A DNA stretch of 64,000 bases. Source: Berghia stephanieae (Eukaryota > Mollusca > Gastropoda > Nudibranchia > Aeolidiidae). This document shows, in pieces, positions 13,038 to 24,257 of the stretch (its first letter is position 1; each line of letters opens with the position of its first letter). A program made the translations under genes and the position numbers. Where the stretch lies: NCBI GenBank assembly GCA_034508935.3, contig CM067447.1:65943860-66007859 (forward strand). Reading direction: 5' to 3'. The notes under the pieces were generated by a model. The model was not told the DNA's origin. It worked only from the letters and a program-made list of their open reading frames with translations, and did not search any database.

Positions 13038-16000
13038 AATCTACTATCCCTATGACATAAAAGTGAAACAATACCTTAATTTTTTTAAAAGCGCACGAGG
13101 ATTTGTGTCATCCGTTGTCGCGAACAAGGTTGCCAGATGGCCACGTGTGTGGCCAAATATATAATTTTGTTTCTTTTTTTACATTTTATTCATCTATGTT
13201 TGTCTCAGTGACATTTATCCTAGTCTATTCAATTTTCTGTTTGTTAAAATTTAGTTCATTTTAAGTGGGCCAGTCTTAATATTGAAAGCCATATGATTTT
13301 CTATTTAGCCACATTTGAAGTCGAATTTGGTCAGGTTAAAGTCTGGCCATCTGGCAGCCTTGCCTCACTCACGTCATTTTCGTGTCGCGCGATGGTGGAG
13401 CAAAATGGCCGTCTCCATATTTTCACTCATTGAAATGCAAATTGGGTTGATGTTTTGTGAGAATACGGGAAAAGTACTTATCATAATCGAATGAAATTTG
13501 AAATATAAATAGAAGAAATGTGCATATATAACCTTATGAGCGACAAAATCTCTCCTCTTTGTAGTTTTAGAAATATTGTACTCCAAAAAGTAAAAATCTA
13601 TTTTTAACGGTCTTCTGGTAATCGTACGAGTTTTGTCGCTTGACATAATCTAAAATGACCTCTTTTCTAACTGTATGCCAACTTTCAGTCATATTCAATT
13701 ATAAACAGCGTCGTAATTAATTTTTTAAAATAGCACGAAACGGTTTCGTCCCATATTTTGTCGCGAATTTGGGCACTTCGTGAGCGAAAAAGAGGCCCTT
13801 ACGTCACGTTTTAGGTTTTGTGCTCAAAACATTTCTTCAGCAGATCACAAAGATAGTAAGTACGTTAATACATCACAGACACATCTGCCTGGATTGGAAG
13901 GGATGCATTGGTGTATTTAGTGATTTTGTTACTGACTGAAGAAGGGTTTTGAACCCGAAACCTTCCATGTTTGATATTTTGTTCTTATTTGAAGATGTTA
14001 TATTCATATTTTTACATGGCATTTTATTGTCACTCAAAGCTGCTTTCTAATTGGTTAAAACTAATTACATTTGTGTGTGTGGGGGGGGGGGGGTATGTAT
14101 GTATGCATTGATGGATGTGGGAGTGTGTGGGTATGTATAAGTGTGTGCAGAGAGGATATGTCATTGCAATATCAACATACACAACCAACTTCCTATGAAT
14201 AAGAAAATGCTTTATTTTTTCCCCCAATCTTGTTCTCCATAAACGAACAGGTTGTGGATTACGTGGAAAACATCATCGGTCCCGAGATCGTCGCCATTCA
14301 CACAATGTTCATCAACAAACCCCCCGACCCAGGTAAGACTTTCATCTTGTTTTATAACATTCTGTCTTCAATTGTTAGAGTTCCAGAGTTATAGAAACAG
14401 AAAGACAGGGGTTGTTATCAGTGGGGTATTTTTTTATCTCAAGTCTCTTGCTGTGTGACTTTTTGTCTCTGTGCCTTGAATAAGAAGATTTGGTTTTGCC
14501 CAGGCCATAGCTTTGATCGTTCTCTGCAATGGAGTCACTTTGGTGTTTTCTGGGGGGAGGGTTTAAAAATTCTTTGAGAAATTGGGGGTTTTACTTGCTT
14601 GTAAATGACTATATGTGTTGGTTTGAGAATTATGGCTCTTCTCCATGAAACTTATGGTAGATTTAGGCTGGCTGTATGTATGTATATATTGTTCCATGTC
14701 CACCTGTTCTTTTATTCAACTTTTCTCCTTGTTTTGATTTATTTTTATCCATCCTGATCAACTATAAATCTCTATTCTTTTATCTTGTGTGTTGCACACT
14801 GTATTCTTGTCTTCGGCTCTGACGTGAGGAAAGTGTTACACAATTTCCTCTTACAGTCTTTGGTGTGAATTAAACTTTTTGTGTCACCAACTTTGTCTGC
14901 AGGCAACATGACGTCCAGACATCCCATGCACCAGGACTTGCATTACTTCCCCTTCAGACCCAGTGACAAAATCGTCTGCTCTTGGACGGCCATGCAGAAA
15001 GTCAATCGTGAAAATGGGTGCCTAGTCGTCGTCCCTGGAAGTCACAAAGGAGCTCTTTTGCCTCACGTGTATCCAAAATGGGAGGTTTGTCAACAAAGGA
15101 TTGGATTGGTCAATTATAAAAAAATACCTGAATACATTTTAAGGAAGTTTGTGATTCAAACATTTTTGGATTTTCTTGTATAAATTGTGAAAGTCACCAA
15201 TATTGGACCATTGGTTTACACGGAATACTTGCTCCATTGGTAGAAGAATGATGATGCAATACTAATACATTATTTACTTGAAAAAAAAACCAGAAAAACC
15301 CAAACAAATAACAAGTTGCTGAAAAATGTGGATAAAAATGAATATAAAGTACCAGCTTCAGTGACCAAAGATGAAACATTTCAGGCTGAAAATCCCTCCT
15401 AAATACATCACTGGACGTGCCTAATACTCCTCTATCGCCCGTCTGAATTTAAAATGATGTATCAACTTTTTTTATTGTTGAAGAAGGGTTTTGAGTCCAA
15501 AACGCTCTGTAATTGGTATTTTTATCTTTTTTTAGGCTGATTTATACATTTTTGTGTTTTATCAAAATACAAAACCCCAAAAATAAACCCACATCTGTTT
15601 GTGGAATTGATTTTTCCCCTTTTGAAATTGTTATATTGTGCAGCTATGTGGTCTAGTGGTATGACACTTTCTTTCGGATCGGAAAGTCCTGGGTTCGAGC
15701 CTCGCGCTCAGCGCATAGTTGAGTCCTTGGAAAAGGCTCTTTACTCACATTCTCTCACCGTACTCGGGTGTAAAATGAGTACCTTGCCGTTAACAGCGTT
15801 GTCTTTGTCCGAAAAATTGTAATATCGCCTAACAGGCGCCATGTCCCGTCCTACATGTTAAATGTTGCTGTTGACCAGGGACCCCCTGTAAAGCGCTTTG
15901 AGCACATTTAGTGGATGTTGCGCTATATAAAGCTCAATTACTTTTTTAAAATTTTATATTTCTCATTTGTTATTGATGGATTTCATTGACCCCATCGTCA

Positions 16001-17849
16001 TCATCATCATCTTATTTTCTTTCTGGTCAGAAGTAAAAAATGTTCAGAAATTAAAAGCTGCCAGAACAGATACCATATATAATTATTTTCCTTTTTAGTT
16101 TGTTTGGTTTTGATGGGTTTTGTTTTTTTTTTCACATTGATGACAGGGTGGAGTGAATAAAATGTACCACGGAATTCAAGACTTTGACCCAAGTCAGGAA
16201 CGTGTTTATTTGGAGATGGAGGAAGGCGACACTGTTTTCTTTCATCCGATTCTCATCCATGGATCTGGATCCAATCGGACCAATGGATTTAGAAAGGTGT
16301 AGTAGGCAAGCACATCTGTCACTTGTGTGACCAACGTGTTCATATAGGCAGGTCTGACATCCGAACACACTTATTGGCCTAGTTAAATATTCTTGTAATG
16401 GACAATATTTTGTGTCACTTTTTGAGATTTTCATTACAATGAGCCCATAGTGAATTGGGTTATCGGACCTGCAAATAAGTAAACATCTTGTGTGATCAAA
16501 TACCTGGATGGATTTTTTTTTCTTTTGTTTGTTTGTTGTTTTTTTTTTTCACGTTTGTACCATTTAATGTTTTTTTCCCTCCCCAATATGGGGTGTTTGG
16601 TGAGCTCTTCTACCCCCCCCCCCCCCCCCCTTATTCTCATTTTTAGGTGATCTTCAATACTGATAGTTTGCTCTTGGAATCTGCATCCAATCCCTATTTG
16701 AACCATTCCCATTTTTTACTTTTTCTTGTAAATCTAGATTTATTTTGGGGGGGGGGGGGATATCAGTCAAAAGGAAGAAAATGGGATAGTCGAAAGTTCT
16801 AGAATTACAATTAAAGCACCCAAGAGAGAGTAAGACAAAGGGGAATTGGGAACAAATAAGGATCAGATGTATATTCCAAGAGCATACCATCAATGTACTT
16901 AGTCTAATATCACCTATAAGTCTCACCCAGACACAAGCACAAGATCCAACAAAGAGGAATACACTCATATGCTTACATTTCATTAGACATTAAAAATAAC
17001 AAATATAATAATACATAACAGAGAGATGATTTACAAGGAAAAAAATATCATCTCCCAAAACAATAACTATGCATTTGACTGTTTCCCTCCCAGCCAAGGA
17101 CTTCGGCCAGGGTCGGGACAAAACCAAGTAATCTCATTCCGAGACAAAGACAGAAAGCATGTAGGAAAACAGATATAAGGGGATAGAAGACACAGTATGT
17201 ACCCCCCTGCCCGCTATGGGAGGTCAGGAACCCCACCCAGTTTCTCATTCTGATTTCTCTTGTACATCACAAAATGTAAAGAAATGCTTTGATTACAGCT
17301 ATAAATAATAAACTCTGTGTTGTAGAGCTCACTTTGCTGAACATCTTTCTGTATAGAATGCACTTGTTACTTTTTTGTTTGAGTAAGTAAAGTCTATTTT
17401 TGTGTTGGGTGGGAGTGAATTTTCGGGGGAAATTCTAAAAATGCCTGGTAAGGAGAGAGTTAAACTTTGTTTTGAATTCTGTTTTAACCCGAGTTCAATC
17501 TGTGTCATTGTCAGTCCATCTCGTGTCACTACGCCAGTTCATCATGTCACACAGAGGACGTGACCCACACCAGTCAGAAGGTGATTGCAGATGAGGTACA
17601 AGAACTCCTCAAGAAGAGATTTGGAGACGCTTTTGACGATGCAAAATTTGAATTCCAAGTAAGTGTTGGCAAGTTGGATCTAAATGTGGCCAGGGCAATA
17701 GGGAAGAAAAGTCATGACATCAAACCCTCTACTTTTTTGGTTCCTAAATGTGTGTGGGAGGGTGGTGGTGCGTATGGGTTAATTGTTAAGCGCTGTAGAG
17801 CACTTTTAAGTGGATGCTTAGGCGCTATAGAAATGTATCATCATCATCA

Positions 17850-17903
<54 letters not shown>

Positions 17904-18233
17904 GATAGTTTGTCAATTAGACATGGAGATTTTGTAGGATGTCGTTTTATTTAGTTTTTTTTCCCACCTTTTAAATAAAGTCAAAAATGACATAATTTAT
18001 TACCCATGGATGTTTAAGTGTGATAGTCATTTGATTTTGATTATGTTCTTGTATTTTGTGATTATATGTGTTTGTGCATGCATATATATGGGTAAGGGTG
18101 CTTTTGAATGTAAGAATACTCGTGTGAGTATGTGTGTGTAATATAATAAAGATTGATGGATAATTTTTCTCATTCACACCAGGACATTTGGAGAATCAAG
18201 AGTCGTGCAGTCAAGGGCAAGGGATTTGAATGA
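8633..18233 (+). CDS. PHYH: Phytanoyl-CoA 2-hydroxylase (peroxisomal dioxygenase)
   Basis: Fe(II)/2-oxoglutarate dioxygenase that 2-hydroxylates phytanoyl-CoA, the first step of peroxisomal alpha-oxidation. Coding exons: 8633-8698, 9735-9898, 10339-10507, 14251-14332, 14903-15084, 16147-16296, 17515-17658, 18183-18233. They sum to 1008 nt, 335 aa plus stop (human about 338), all GT-AG and phase-consistent. Residues 4-12 (RLQTIAQHL) fit the PTS2 peroxisomal signal, as in the human enzyme. Iron ligands by alignment are H170 and D172 (MHQDLHYF) and H259 (HPILIHG); R270 (NGFRK) is the 2-oxoglutarate-binding arginine. The ATG lies 8 nt after a good acceptor (8624), so a 5' UTR exon probably exists upstream; it was not identified. 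The exon 1 donor and exon 2 acceptor (weak pyrimidine tract) are the least certain junctions. Intron 3 opens with a ~2-kb minisatellite derived from its own donor site. Confidence 0.95.
8750..9045. repeat. ~20-bp minisatellite in PHYH intron 1
   Basis: Roughly a dozen imperfect copies of a GTTAATGTGTATTGCTGTGA-like unit, with variants TTGTTGTGAG and TTGCTGCATG. It starts about 50 bp after exon 1 and does not include the splice site. Confidence 0.9.
9959..10035. repeat. Short interspersed repeat shared with 31.5 kb
   Basis: The segment with ATGGCTGG, an aaaaacaat run and GACGTCAAT recurs at 31456-31530 with the same order of phrases. Element type unknown. Confidence 0.45.
10187..10274. repeat. 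(CT)n microsatellite
   Basis: CT repeats interrupted once by TGTCATT, ending about 65 bp before PHYH exon 3. It is close enough to add to the pyrimidine-rich context of the acceptor at 10338. Confidence 0.95.
10491..12478 (+). repeat. 25-bp minisatellite containing the PHYH exon 3 splice donor
   Basis: Nearly 80 head-to-tail 25-bp units. The first lies partly in coding sequence: the last 17 nt of exon 3 (10491-10507, coding the CTLPE end) differ by one base from the unit, and the donor GTGAGTGT follows. Later units keep the CCAGAG|GTGAGTGT context in five main versions of the 15-bp variable part: ATTTTACCCTACCGG, CTTGAACCCTGACAG, ATTGTACCCTGCCAG, ATTATACACTACCAG and ATTATACACTGCCAG. A minority carry GAGTTGAG, which destroys the GT. 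Units decay at the right edge (12340-12478). The real donor is at 10508. Confidence 0.97.
10505..10513 (+). promoter_or_regulatory. PHYH intron 3 5' splice site, founder of the array
   Basis: GAG|GTGAGT matches the U1-complementary consensus at 8 of 9 positions. The same nine bases recur in most downstream 25-bp units, so many equally strong donors follow. Splicing at the first keeps the enzyme frame; the first downstream donor would add 25 nt, and extensions past the second unit meet an in-frame TGA. Confidence 0.85.
13125..13362. mobile_element. Small MITE with ~19-bp inverted ends
   Basis: CAAGGTTGCCAGATGGCCA at 13125-13143 is matched on the opposite strand by 13344-13362 with one difference. 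The interior is AT-rich and non-coding. No clear target duplication is visible, so the superfamily is open. Confidence 0.55.
13934..14020 (+). repeat. Repeat E copy (GAAGAAGGGTTTTGAACCCGAAA type)
   Basis: Contains the hairpin-like phrase AAGAAGGGTTTTGAACCCGA followed by a GATATTTTGTTCTTATTTGAAG tail. Related copies: 15478-15550, 25984-26120, 39598-39665 (reverse), 39750-39835, 52535-52600 (reverse) and 62226-62300. Probably a short non-autonomous element or the 3' end of a longer one. Confidence 0.6.
15478..15550 (+). repeat. Repeat E copy in PHYH intron 5
   Basis: AAGAAGGGTTTTGAGTCCAAAACG core and TATTTTTATC tail match the family described at 13934. Confidence 0.55.
15639..15940 (+). mobile_element. 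tRNA-derived SINE (family B), copy 2
   Basis: Well-preserved copy in PHYH intron 5: box A region TGTGGTCTAGTGGTATGAC, box B GGGTTCGAGCC, conserved body and tail GTAAAGCGCTTTGAGCAC...GCGCTATATAAA. Same orientation as the gene. Confidence 0.92.
16757..17238 (-). mobile_element. Family A retroelement, copy 1 (PHYH intron 6)
   Basis: Member of the ~0.5-kb family described at 37567. The A-rich tail side is missing and replaced by a G-run at 16744-16757. The conserved 5' end (complement of CCCACCCAG) is at 17238, and it abuts a TTAA MITE remnant. Confidence 0.85.
17241..17463. mobile_element. TTAA MITE (type 2), partial
   Basis: Matches the right-hand ~220 bp of the full MITE at 22472-22737, ending GGTAAGGAGAGAG|TTAA (17460-17463). 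Its left end is missing where the family A copy abuts, suggesting family A landed in it. Confidence 0.65.
17788..17901 (+). repeat. SINE 3' tail with (ATC)n(ATT)n
   Basis: GCGCTGTAGAGCACTTTTAAG...GCGCTATAGAAATG resembles the tail of family B SINEs and runs into ATC then ATT repeats (about 17836-17901). Probably a 5'-truncated SINE or LINE end in PHYH intron 7. Confidence 0.6.
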
Positions 18234-18456
18234 GTCATCGGGAATTCCTATTATACAGGGTTGTGATGTAATGTATGGGAATTCCCTAACTTTGCCTTGT
18301 CATGATATTTAATAAGTTGGAGTTTATTTCTGTGATAAATCACATTTATGTGTGTGACGTTTTTCTATGAAATTCGATTGATTATAAATGGTGTGTAGTC
18401 TTGTCTGCTAGTTGCTAGTCATCTGGTCTGGTCCATTCTCATACAAAATGGTTCCG

Positions 18457-18462
18457 AATAAA
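18457..18462 (+). promoter_or_regulatory. PHYH polyadenylation signal
   Basis: AATAAA 224 nt after the stop codon (a second AATAAA overlaps a few bases on, near 18465). No earlier canonical hexamer lies between stop and this point, so the 3' UTR is probably about 250 nt. Confidence 0.65.
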
Positions 18463-18479
18463 CAAATAAAAAATCAGTA

Positions 18480-19814
18480 AAAAATAGTCAAGTCTACACT
18501 AGACTTTTATAATGTGTTGGTCTAGACTGGAAGATGTGAAATTATGTGTTACAGGGGAGGCAGATTTATTTTGTTTCATAATCAAACACCAGATGCTTCC
18601 ATAATCTGAATAACTGGTGACCAGACGGCTTGGATTGTATTACTGTTACTAGGAATATTGTTGTTGTCATTTTTCTTTATAATGATTATCATCATTCTTC
18701 TTCTTCTTATTATTACTATTATTATTATTATTACTATTATTAACTATTACTATTATTATTATCATCATTTCCATAATTGTTACGATGTCATATCAATGCA
18801 AACACTGTACAAAATGGCTAAATTGACACAATAGTAAAATCCCAATATTGTTGCTATAACAAGAGATGAAGTGAGTTGAAAAGTGACGGAAGACAATAGA
18901 GAATTTTAAAAACTTCGCGGCAATGGGGGCTCGAACCCACAACTTCACTGGTACGGCAACTCCGCCTGGCCGGGAGAGGGTAGCTCTACAGTCAAAGCCA
19001 TCCATCACTTCAAAAGTGGTATCAAGCAGCGTGTCTATCTGGAACTGCTCTATATTAACATAAAGCCCTTATATGGACATTTTATCAATCAAGACAATAA
19101 TACTCTATATTTGGTATTGTTCTGGTATATTCCATCATTTGCTGTCCCTGTCATGTCCGTTCTGCACTGATATTATTTTTTCTAATATTATTAATGCAAA
19201 TTAATGATGACCTTTTATAAGGAATGAGGTGAATTACGGGAATGTTTTATGGTTTACACAATCGATTTTTTAAAAAACTCAACAGTTGGTGGTGGTTATC
19301 ACTTATTATGATCGAATGATTGAGTTTATTGTTGTTATTATTATTGTTATTATTATTATTATTATTTGTTTTTCCCATACCGACTGTGAATTTAAGATGA
19401 AAAATAAACCCGGTAATGAAAGCTTTTCCCCAACGTTGAGGTTTTTTTCTTTATGAATATTTCAATATAATGAGAGGTGCGTTTGAATAAAATATTCCTG
19501 AGAAAAAAAAGCAAAACCCATATCATATCAGCAACGGATTATTTTTACCGTAATATTTTGAAAGTGGACATTTTTCTCATCAGTAAATCCATTCAAAATT
19601 GGGGGAAAATAATGAATAATTTAAAAGATTGAAATTTTTCAATGATTTGACCTTGAGGTTAAGATGGGTTGTATTATTATTTTTTTTTTTTTTTTGGGTG
19701 CACTACTCTAGTACAAATATTTATACTCACTGCAGACGAGTCAGAAATAATGGAATAAGCAATTGGTCCTTCAGCCAAAATGCAGTAACAGGGTTTTTGT
19801 TTTTAAGTGTTTGA
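18480..19814. other. Intergenic: no gene; ATT repeats and a tRNA-like fragment
   Basis: Contains (ATT)n-rich tracts near 18690-18770 and 19335-19365. A minus-strand segment at about 19003-18905 has a tRNA-like T-arm (GTTGTGGGTTCGAGCCC) but does not form a full cloverleaf by eye, so it is probably a SINE head or tRNA-derived fragment. Confidence 0.5.
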
Positions 19815-20010
19815 TATCGCTTGCACCACTTTTAGGTCATTCAGTGCCAGTAAAAAGGGAAATTATACAGGAAAAGCTGTAGATCTGAAGTTAAAAGCAC
19901 CAAAGAAATAGCAAGACAAAGAGGAACTGCATCAAATCGGGAACAAAAGCAATGTGCCTCATTTGACATGACCTAAAAGTAAAAGGTCCCATCCAGGCTC
20001 AAGCTAATGA
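19815..20010 (-). mobile_element. Family A retroelement, copy 2 (old, partial)
   Basis: Strongly diverged match to the tail half of family A (CTTGCACCACTTTTAGGTCAT, CAGTGCCAGTAAAAAGG). Much older than its neighbours. Confidence 0.6.
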
Positions 20011-20035
20011 GTTCTCTGTGTTTACAAAGTACAAT

Positions 20036-20492
20036 ATGTTTGTTTTGAAGGGTTTTACGGTGCTTGCAACACATTTAGGTTATATCAGCGCCAGTAAAAA
20101 GGAAGAAAATGGGATAGTAAAAAGTTCTAGAATTACAATTAAAGCACCCAAGAAAAAGTAAGACATAGGGGAACTGGGAGCAAATAGGGATCACATGTAG
20201 ATTCCAAGAGCATACAATCAATGTACTTAGTTTGAGATCACCTATAAGTCTCATCTGGACACAAGCACGGTCCCCACTAAGAGGAATACAGTCAAATGCT
20301 TACATTATAAATTAAAAATAACAAATATAATAATACATAACAGAGAGATGATTCAAGGAAAAAAATATCATCTCCCAAAACAATAACTAGGCATTTGACT
20401 GTTTCCCTCACTCCCAGCCAGGGCCAGGACAAAACCAAGTAACCTCATTCCAAGACAAAGACAGAATGCAAGTTGGTCAGGACCCCACCCAG
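20036..20492 (-). mobile_element. Family A retroelement, copy 3
   Basis: Begins with a T-rich tail and GGGTTTTACGG and ends at CCCACCCAG. Internally deleted near the 5' end (the TGTAGGAAAACAG...CTGCCC segment is lost). Confidence 0.85.
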
Positions 20493-20516
20493 GAACTATA
20501 CATTTTCTTGCCTACC

Positions 20517-21052
20517 TGTTTTGTTTTGTTTTTAATGGTTTTACGGCGCTTGCAACACATTAAGGTCATATCAGCGCCAGTAAAAAGAAAGAAAATGGGA
20601 TAGTAAAAAGTTCTAGAATTACAATAAAGCATCCGAGAAAAGGGAAGACAAAGGGGAATTGGTTCAAAAAAGAAACAGGTGTAGATTCCAAAAGCACACT
20701 ATCAAAGTACTACTTAGTTTGAGATCACTAAAAGTCTCATCCAGACACAAGCATTGGTCCCAACTAAGAGGAATACACTCAAATGTTTACCAATATAATG
20801 TGTAAACTAAACATAATACAATGCATAACAACAGAGAGATGATTTACAAGGAAAAAAATATCATCTCCCAAAACTATAACTATCCATTCGACTGTTTCCC
20901 TCTCAGCCAAGGACTCTGACCAAGGTCAGGACAAAACCAAACAATCTCATTCCAAGACAAAGACAGAAAGCAATTGGAAAACAGATAAGAGGGGATAAAA
21001 GACACAGCAAGTACCTCCCTGCCCGCTATGGGAGGTAGGAACCCCACCCAGT
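20517..21052 (-). mobile_element. Family A retroelement, copy 4
   Basis: Near full length, from the T-rich tail TTTTGTTTTTAATGG to CCCACCCAG. Carries both inverted-arm hairpins (GGCGCT...AGCGCC and GAGATGAT...ATCATCTC). Confidence 0.88.
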
Positions 21053-21508
21053 CTTGCTTACCTCTCAGCTCAAGATCCCTGCAAGGACCGGGACAAAAAC
21101 TAGACATTTCAATCGAGACAAAGACAGAGAACAACATGGAAAGTAAAAACAGATAAAGGGGATAGAATACTCAGATGTAGATTGCAAGATCACACCATCA
21201 GTGTACTTGTTTGAGATCACCTAAATGTCTCATCATGGCACAAGCACAGTCCCCATTTAGAGGAACAAACTCAAATGTTTACAAATGATACATATGTAAA
21301 ACAAGATAATACAGTGCATAACACGATTTACAAGACAAAATATCATCTCCCAAATCACTAAGAACTACACATATGACTGATTCTCTCCCAGCCAGGGTAA
21401 TCTCATTCCAAGACAAAGACAGAAAGCATGTTGGAAAACAGATATAGAGGGCTAGAAGACACAGTAAGTGCCTTCCTGCCCATTATGGAAGGTCAAGAAC
21501 CCCGCCCA
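21053..21508 (-). mobile_element. Family A retroelement, copy 5 (rearranged)
   Basis: Starts with a duplicated 5'-end segment, then runs from the CAGATGTAGATT phrase to CGCCCAG at 21508. Composite of two partial copies. Confidence 0.75.
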
Positions 21509-21720
21509 GAATTTCATGGTGTCATAAACATTTTGTTTATTGCTGTCATAATTGTAACGAGCATCAATATCATGACGTAATTAGCACAGTAAGTAGATGG
21601 TAAGTCTCTTTAAATGTGTCAACATGCTTTGCTATATTTTGATTGACAAAGTCTATTATTTGTATTAGGCTGAAATTATCATTATTTACAATATCAATTA
21701 ATCCATCAAACACCAAAGTC

Positions 21721-22221
21721 TGTCATCTGCATTTTTTGCGGCCGCAAATGGCAATTTGCGGGCGCAAATATCAGGGCGATCCGCAAATTTTGGCAAATTT
21801 CCCAAAATTGGTAAATCGTGGCAAATTTTGGGAAAATTGGCAAAACGCATGGCAAATTTTGTGAAAAAAAAAAGAAGTGAAAACAAAATAACGAAAAAAA
21901 AAGTGCGAAACTTGAGAAATGTTGCAGCTTTGCCTGGGACCAATCCAAGGGAAGCTACTCTCTACGGATAATGATCCTTTAAAATCTTTGTAACGCTAAT
22001 CACAGTCATTTCATTTCTCAAGTCCTTAAATGTAATAAATTGTCTTTTATATTATTTTTTTCTGTATCACGTGTTAGTTTTTACTGAAACGCTTAGTTTT
22101 CCTCCGCAAATTTTTGGGCAAATTTTGGTCTTTTTGGCAAATTTCTTGGCAAATTTCGGGGGGTTTTTTGGCAAATTTTGGCAAATTTTAGGTCCCAATT
22201 TGGCAAAAAATGCAGATGACA
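21721..22221. mobile_element. MITE with perfect 19-bp TIRs and 8-bp target duplication
   Basis: TGTCATCTGCATTTTTTGC (21721-21739) is repeated exactly inverted at 22203-22221. Flanks are CCAAAGTC (21713-21720) and CCAAAGTT (22222-22229), an 8-bp duplication with one change, typical of hAT-type insertion. The interior is packed with variants of GGCAAATTTTGG on both sides, giving a foldback appearance. No transposase is encoded. Confidence 0.75.
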
Positions 22222-22471
22222 CCAAAGTTCGATGACACGCCCTTCCCGTCGGCCCATCCTTCACAACACTGAAAAACAATATCCAATCTGGTTCCCCCCC
22301 TTGATATATTCTAACGTCACTTCCACCTGGTAGAAAAATCACAGTTGATGTCATTGGTCACAAAATGGTTTTAATTAGCTGCCAGGGATTTAGGTAGAAA
22401 CAAAACAGTCAACAGAACTTCTCTCGACAGTTGTTAGGTACTTGAAATGTGTAGAAGGCAAAAGATCTTCC

Positions 22472-22737
22472 TTAACCCTCTCCTTACCACCTATTGAAAA
22501 GTCGTCACATTTGTTATGATGCAACCATCACTTTTTCTCATTCAGATTTCATTTCTTTTTTTTTTTTTATAGCTATAAAAACTTGACTTTCTGTAGTAGA
22601 GCCCAAATTGTCGAACGATATTATGTATAGAATGTGCTTGTTGCTTTTCTGTTTGAGTAAGATATGACTATTATTGTGTTGGGTGGGTGTGAAGTTTTGG
22701 GAGAAATTCTGAAAATGGATGATAAGGAGAGGGTTAA
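22472..22737. mobile_element. TTAA MITE (type 2), complete
   Basis: TTAA at 22472-22475 and 22734-22737 flank a 258-bp interior with inverted ends CCCTCTCCTTACCA and the complement CCCTCTCCTTATCA. TTAA plus a CCCT start fits piggyBac-mobilised MITEs. A second, broken copy lies at 17241-17463. Confidence 0.8.
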
Positions 22738-22904
22738 TCTTAAACTTAAAATGTTGTCAAAACAAAAGCTTATTTTTCATTATATTATCGTTACGGGCTG
22801 TGTCATTAAAAATCAAGCAATACAAAAATAGTCATGCATATCTTAAAGCCTTGTTATCTGAGGTAATGAATGACTCAAAATTAAACAATATCATTTGGTA
22901 CTGG

Positions 22905-23095
22905 GACAAGGAAAATTCCATAGGAAATACATAGACATGGAAAATTCCATAACAATGAACAAATACATAGACGGAAAATTCCATAACAAATACAAAGACA
23001 TGGAAAATTCTATAGCAAATACATGAACATGGAAAATTCCATTGCACATAAATCGAAAAATGTATAGTAAATAAATGGAAATTTTCTTTGTCAAA
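22905..23095. repeat. Degenerate ~30-bp tandem repeat
   Basis: About six loose copies of a unit containing GGAAAATTCCATA and AAATACATAGACAT. Copies vary in length. Confidence 0.8.
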
Positions 23096-23196
23096 GGAAT
23101 CAAAATGGCATGCTGAAGTGACTATGACTATGACAAACCATGGAAAATTGCAAGACATTTTAATATTCTTGAACTCTTACATTGAGAGGAGTTATG

Positions 23197-23605
23197 CTTT
23201 TAAGGGTTTTACGGCGCTTGCAACACATTAAGGTCATATCAGCGCCAGTAAAAAGGAAGAAAATGGGATAGTAAAAAATTCAAGAATTACAATAAAGCAT
23301 CCAAGAAAAGGGAAGACAAAGGGGAATTGGTTCAAATAAGAAACAGGTGTAGATTCCAAAAGCACACTATCAAAGTACTTAGTTTGAGATCACTAAAAGT
23401 CTCATCCAGACACAAGCACAGGTCCCCGCTAAGAGGAACACACTCAAATGTTTTACAAATCATATATAATATAAAGAAAGCATAATACAGTGCATAACAG
23501 AGAGATGATTTACAATGAAAAAAATATCATCTCCCAAAACTAACTATACATTCAACTGTTTCCCTCTCAGCCAGGGCATCTGGCCAGGACCAGGACAAAA
23601 CCAAG
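23197..23605 (-). mobile_element. Family A retroelement, copy 6 (5'-truncated)
   Basis: From tail TTTTAAGGGTTTTACGGCGC to about the AGGACAAAACCAAG phrase, where copy 7 begins. The conserved 5' end is absent, as after 5' truncation or interruption by copy 7. Confidence 0.85.
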
Positions 23606-24136
23606 TTTGTTTTTTGTTTTTAAGGGTTTTACGGCGCTTGCAACACATTTAGGTTATATCAGCGCCAGTAAAAAGGAAGAAAATGGGATAGTCGAAAGTT
23701 CTAGAATTACAATTAAAGCACCCAAGAGAGAGTAAGACAAAGGGGAATTGGGAACAAATAGGGATCAGATGTAGATTCCAAGAGCATACCATCAATGTAC
23801 TTAGCTTGAGATCACCTATAAGTCTCATCCGGACACAAGCACACAATCCAACAAGGAGAAATACACTCAGATGCATACATCATACATTAAAAATAAATAT
23901 AATAATACATAACAGAGAGATGATTTACAAGGAAAAAAATATCATCTCTCAAAACAATAACTATGCATTTGACTGTTTCCCTCCCAGCCAGGACTCGGGC
24001 CAGGGCCAGGACAAAACCAAGTAATCTCATTCCAAGACAAAGACAGAAAGCATGTTGGAAAACAGACATAAGGGGATAGAAGACACAGTATGTACCCCCC
24101 TGCCCGCTATGGGAGGTCAGGATCCCCACCCAGACA
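23606..24136 (-). mobile_element. Family A retroelement, copy 7 (full length)
   Basis: Full element from TTTGTTTTTAAGGG tail to CCCACCCAG, inserted directly next to or into copy 6. Confidence 0.9.
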
Positions 24137-24257
24137 AAACCAAGTAATCTCATTCCAAGACAAAGACAGAAAGCATGTTGGATATAACAGATATAGGGGG
24201 TAGAAGACACAGTATGTACCCCCCTGCCCACTATGGGAGGTCAGGAACCCCACCCAG
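24137..24257 (-). mobile_element. Family A 5'-end fragment, copy 8
   Basis: A further ~120-bp 5' end (ACAAAACCAAGTAATC to CCCACCCAG) directly after copy 7. It is probably the displaced 5' part of copy 6, separated from the rest by insertion of copy 7. Confidence 0.75.

Larger units (their letters stand above)
12479..14250. other. Rest of PHYH intron 3
   Basis: AT-rich intron with a (GA)n tract at 12975-13035, a small inverted-repeat element (13125-13362) and a repeat E copy near 13934-14020. A G-run and GT-rich stretch lies at 14074-14150. No additional exon is seen; the phase of exons 3 and 4 joins directly. Confidence 0.7.

Noticed and set aside
18905-19003. Functional tRNA gene on the minus strand
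   Set aside because: The T-arm is tRNA-like, but acceptor and D-arm pairing could not be made; more likely a SINE or tRNA-derived fragment.
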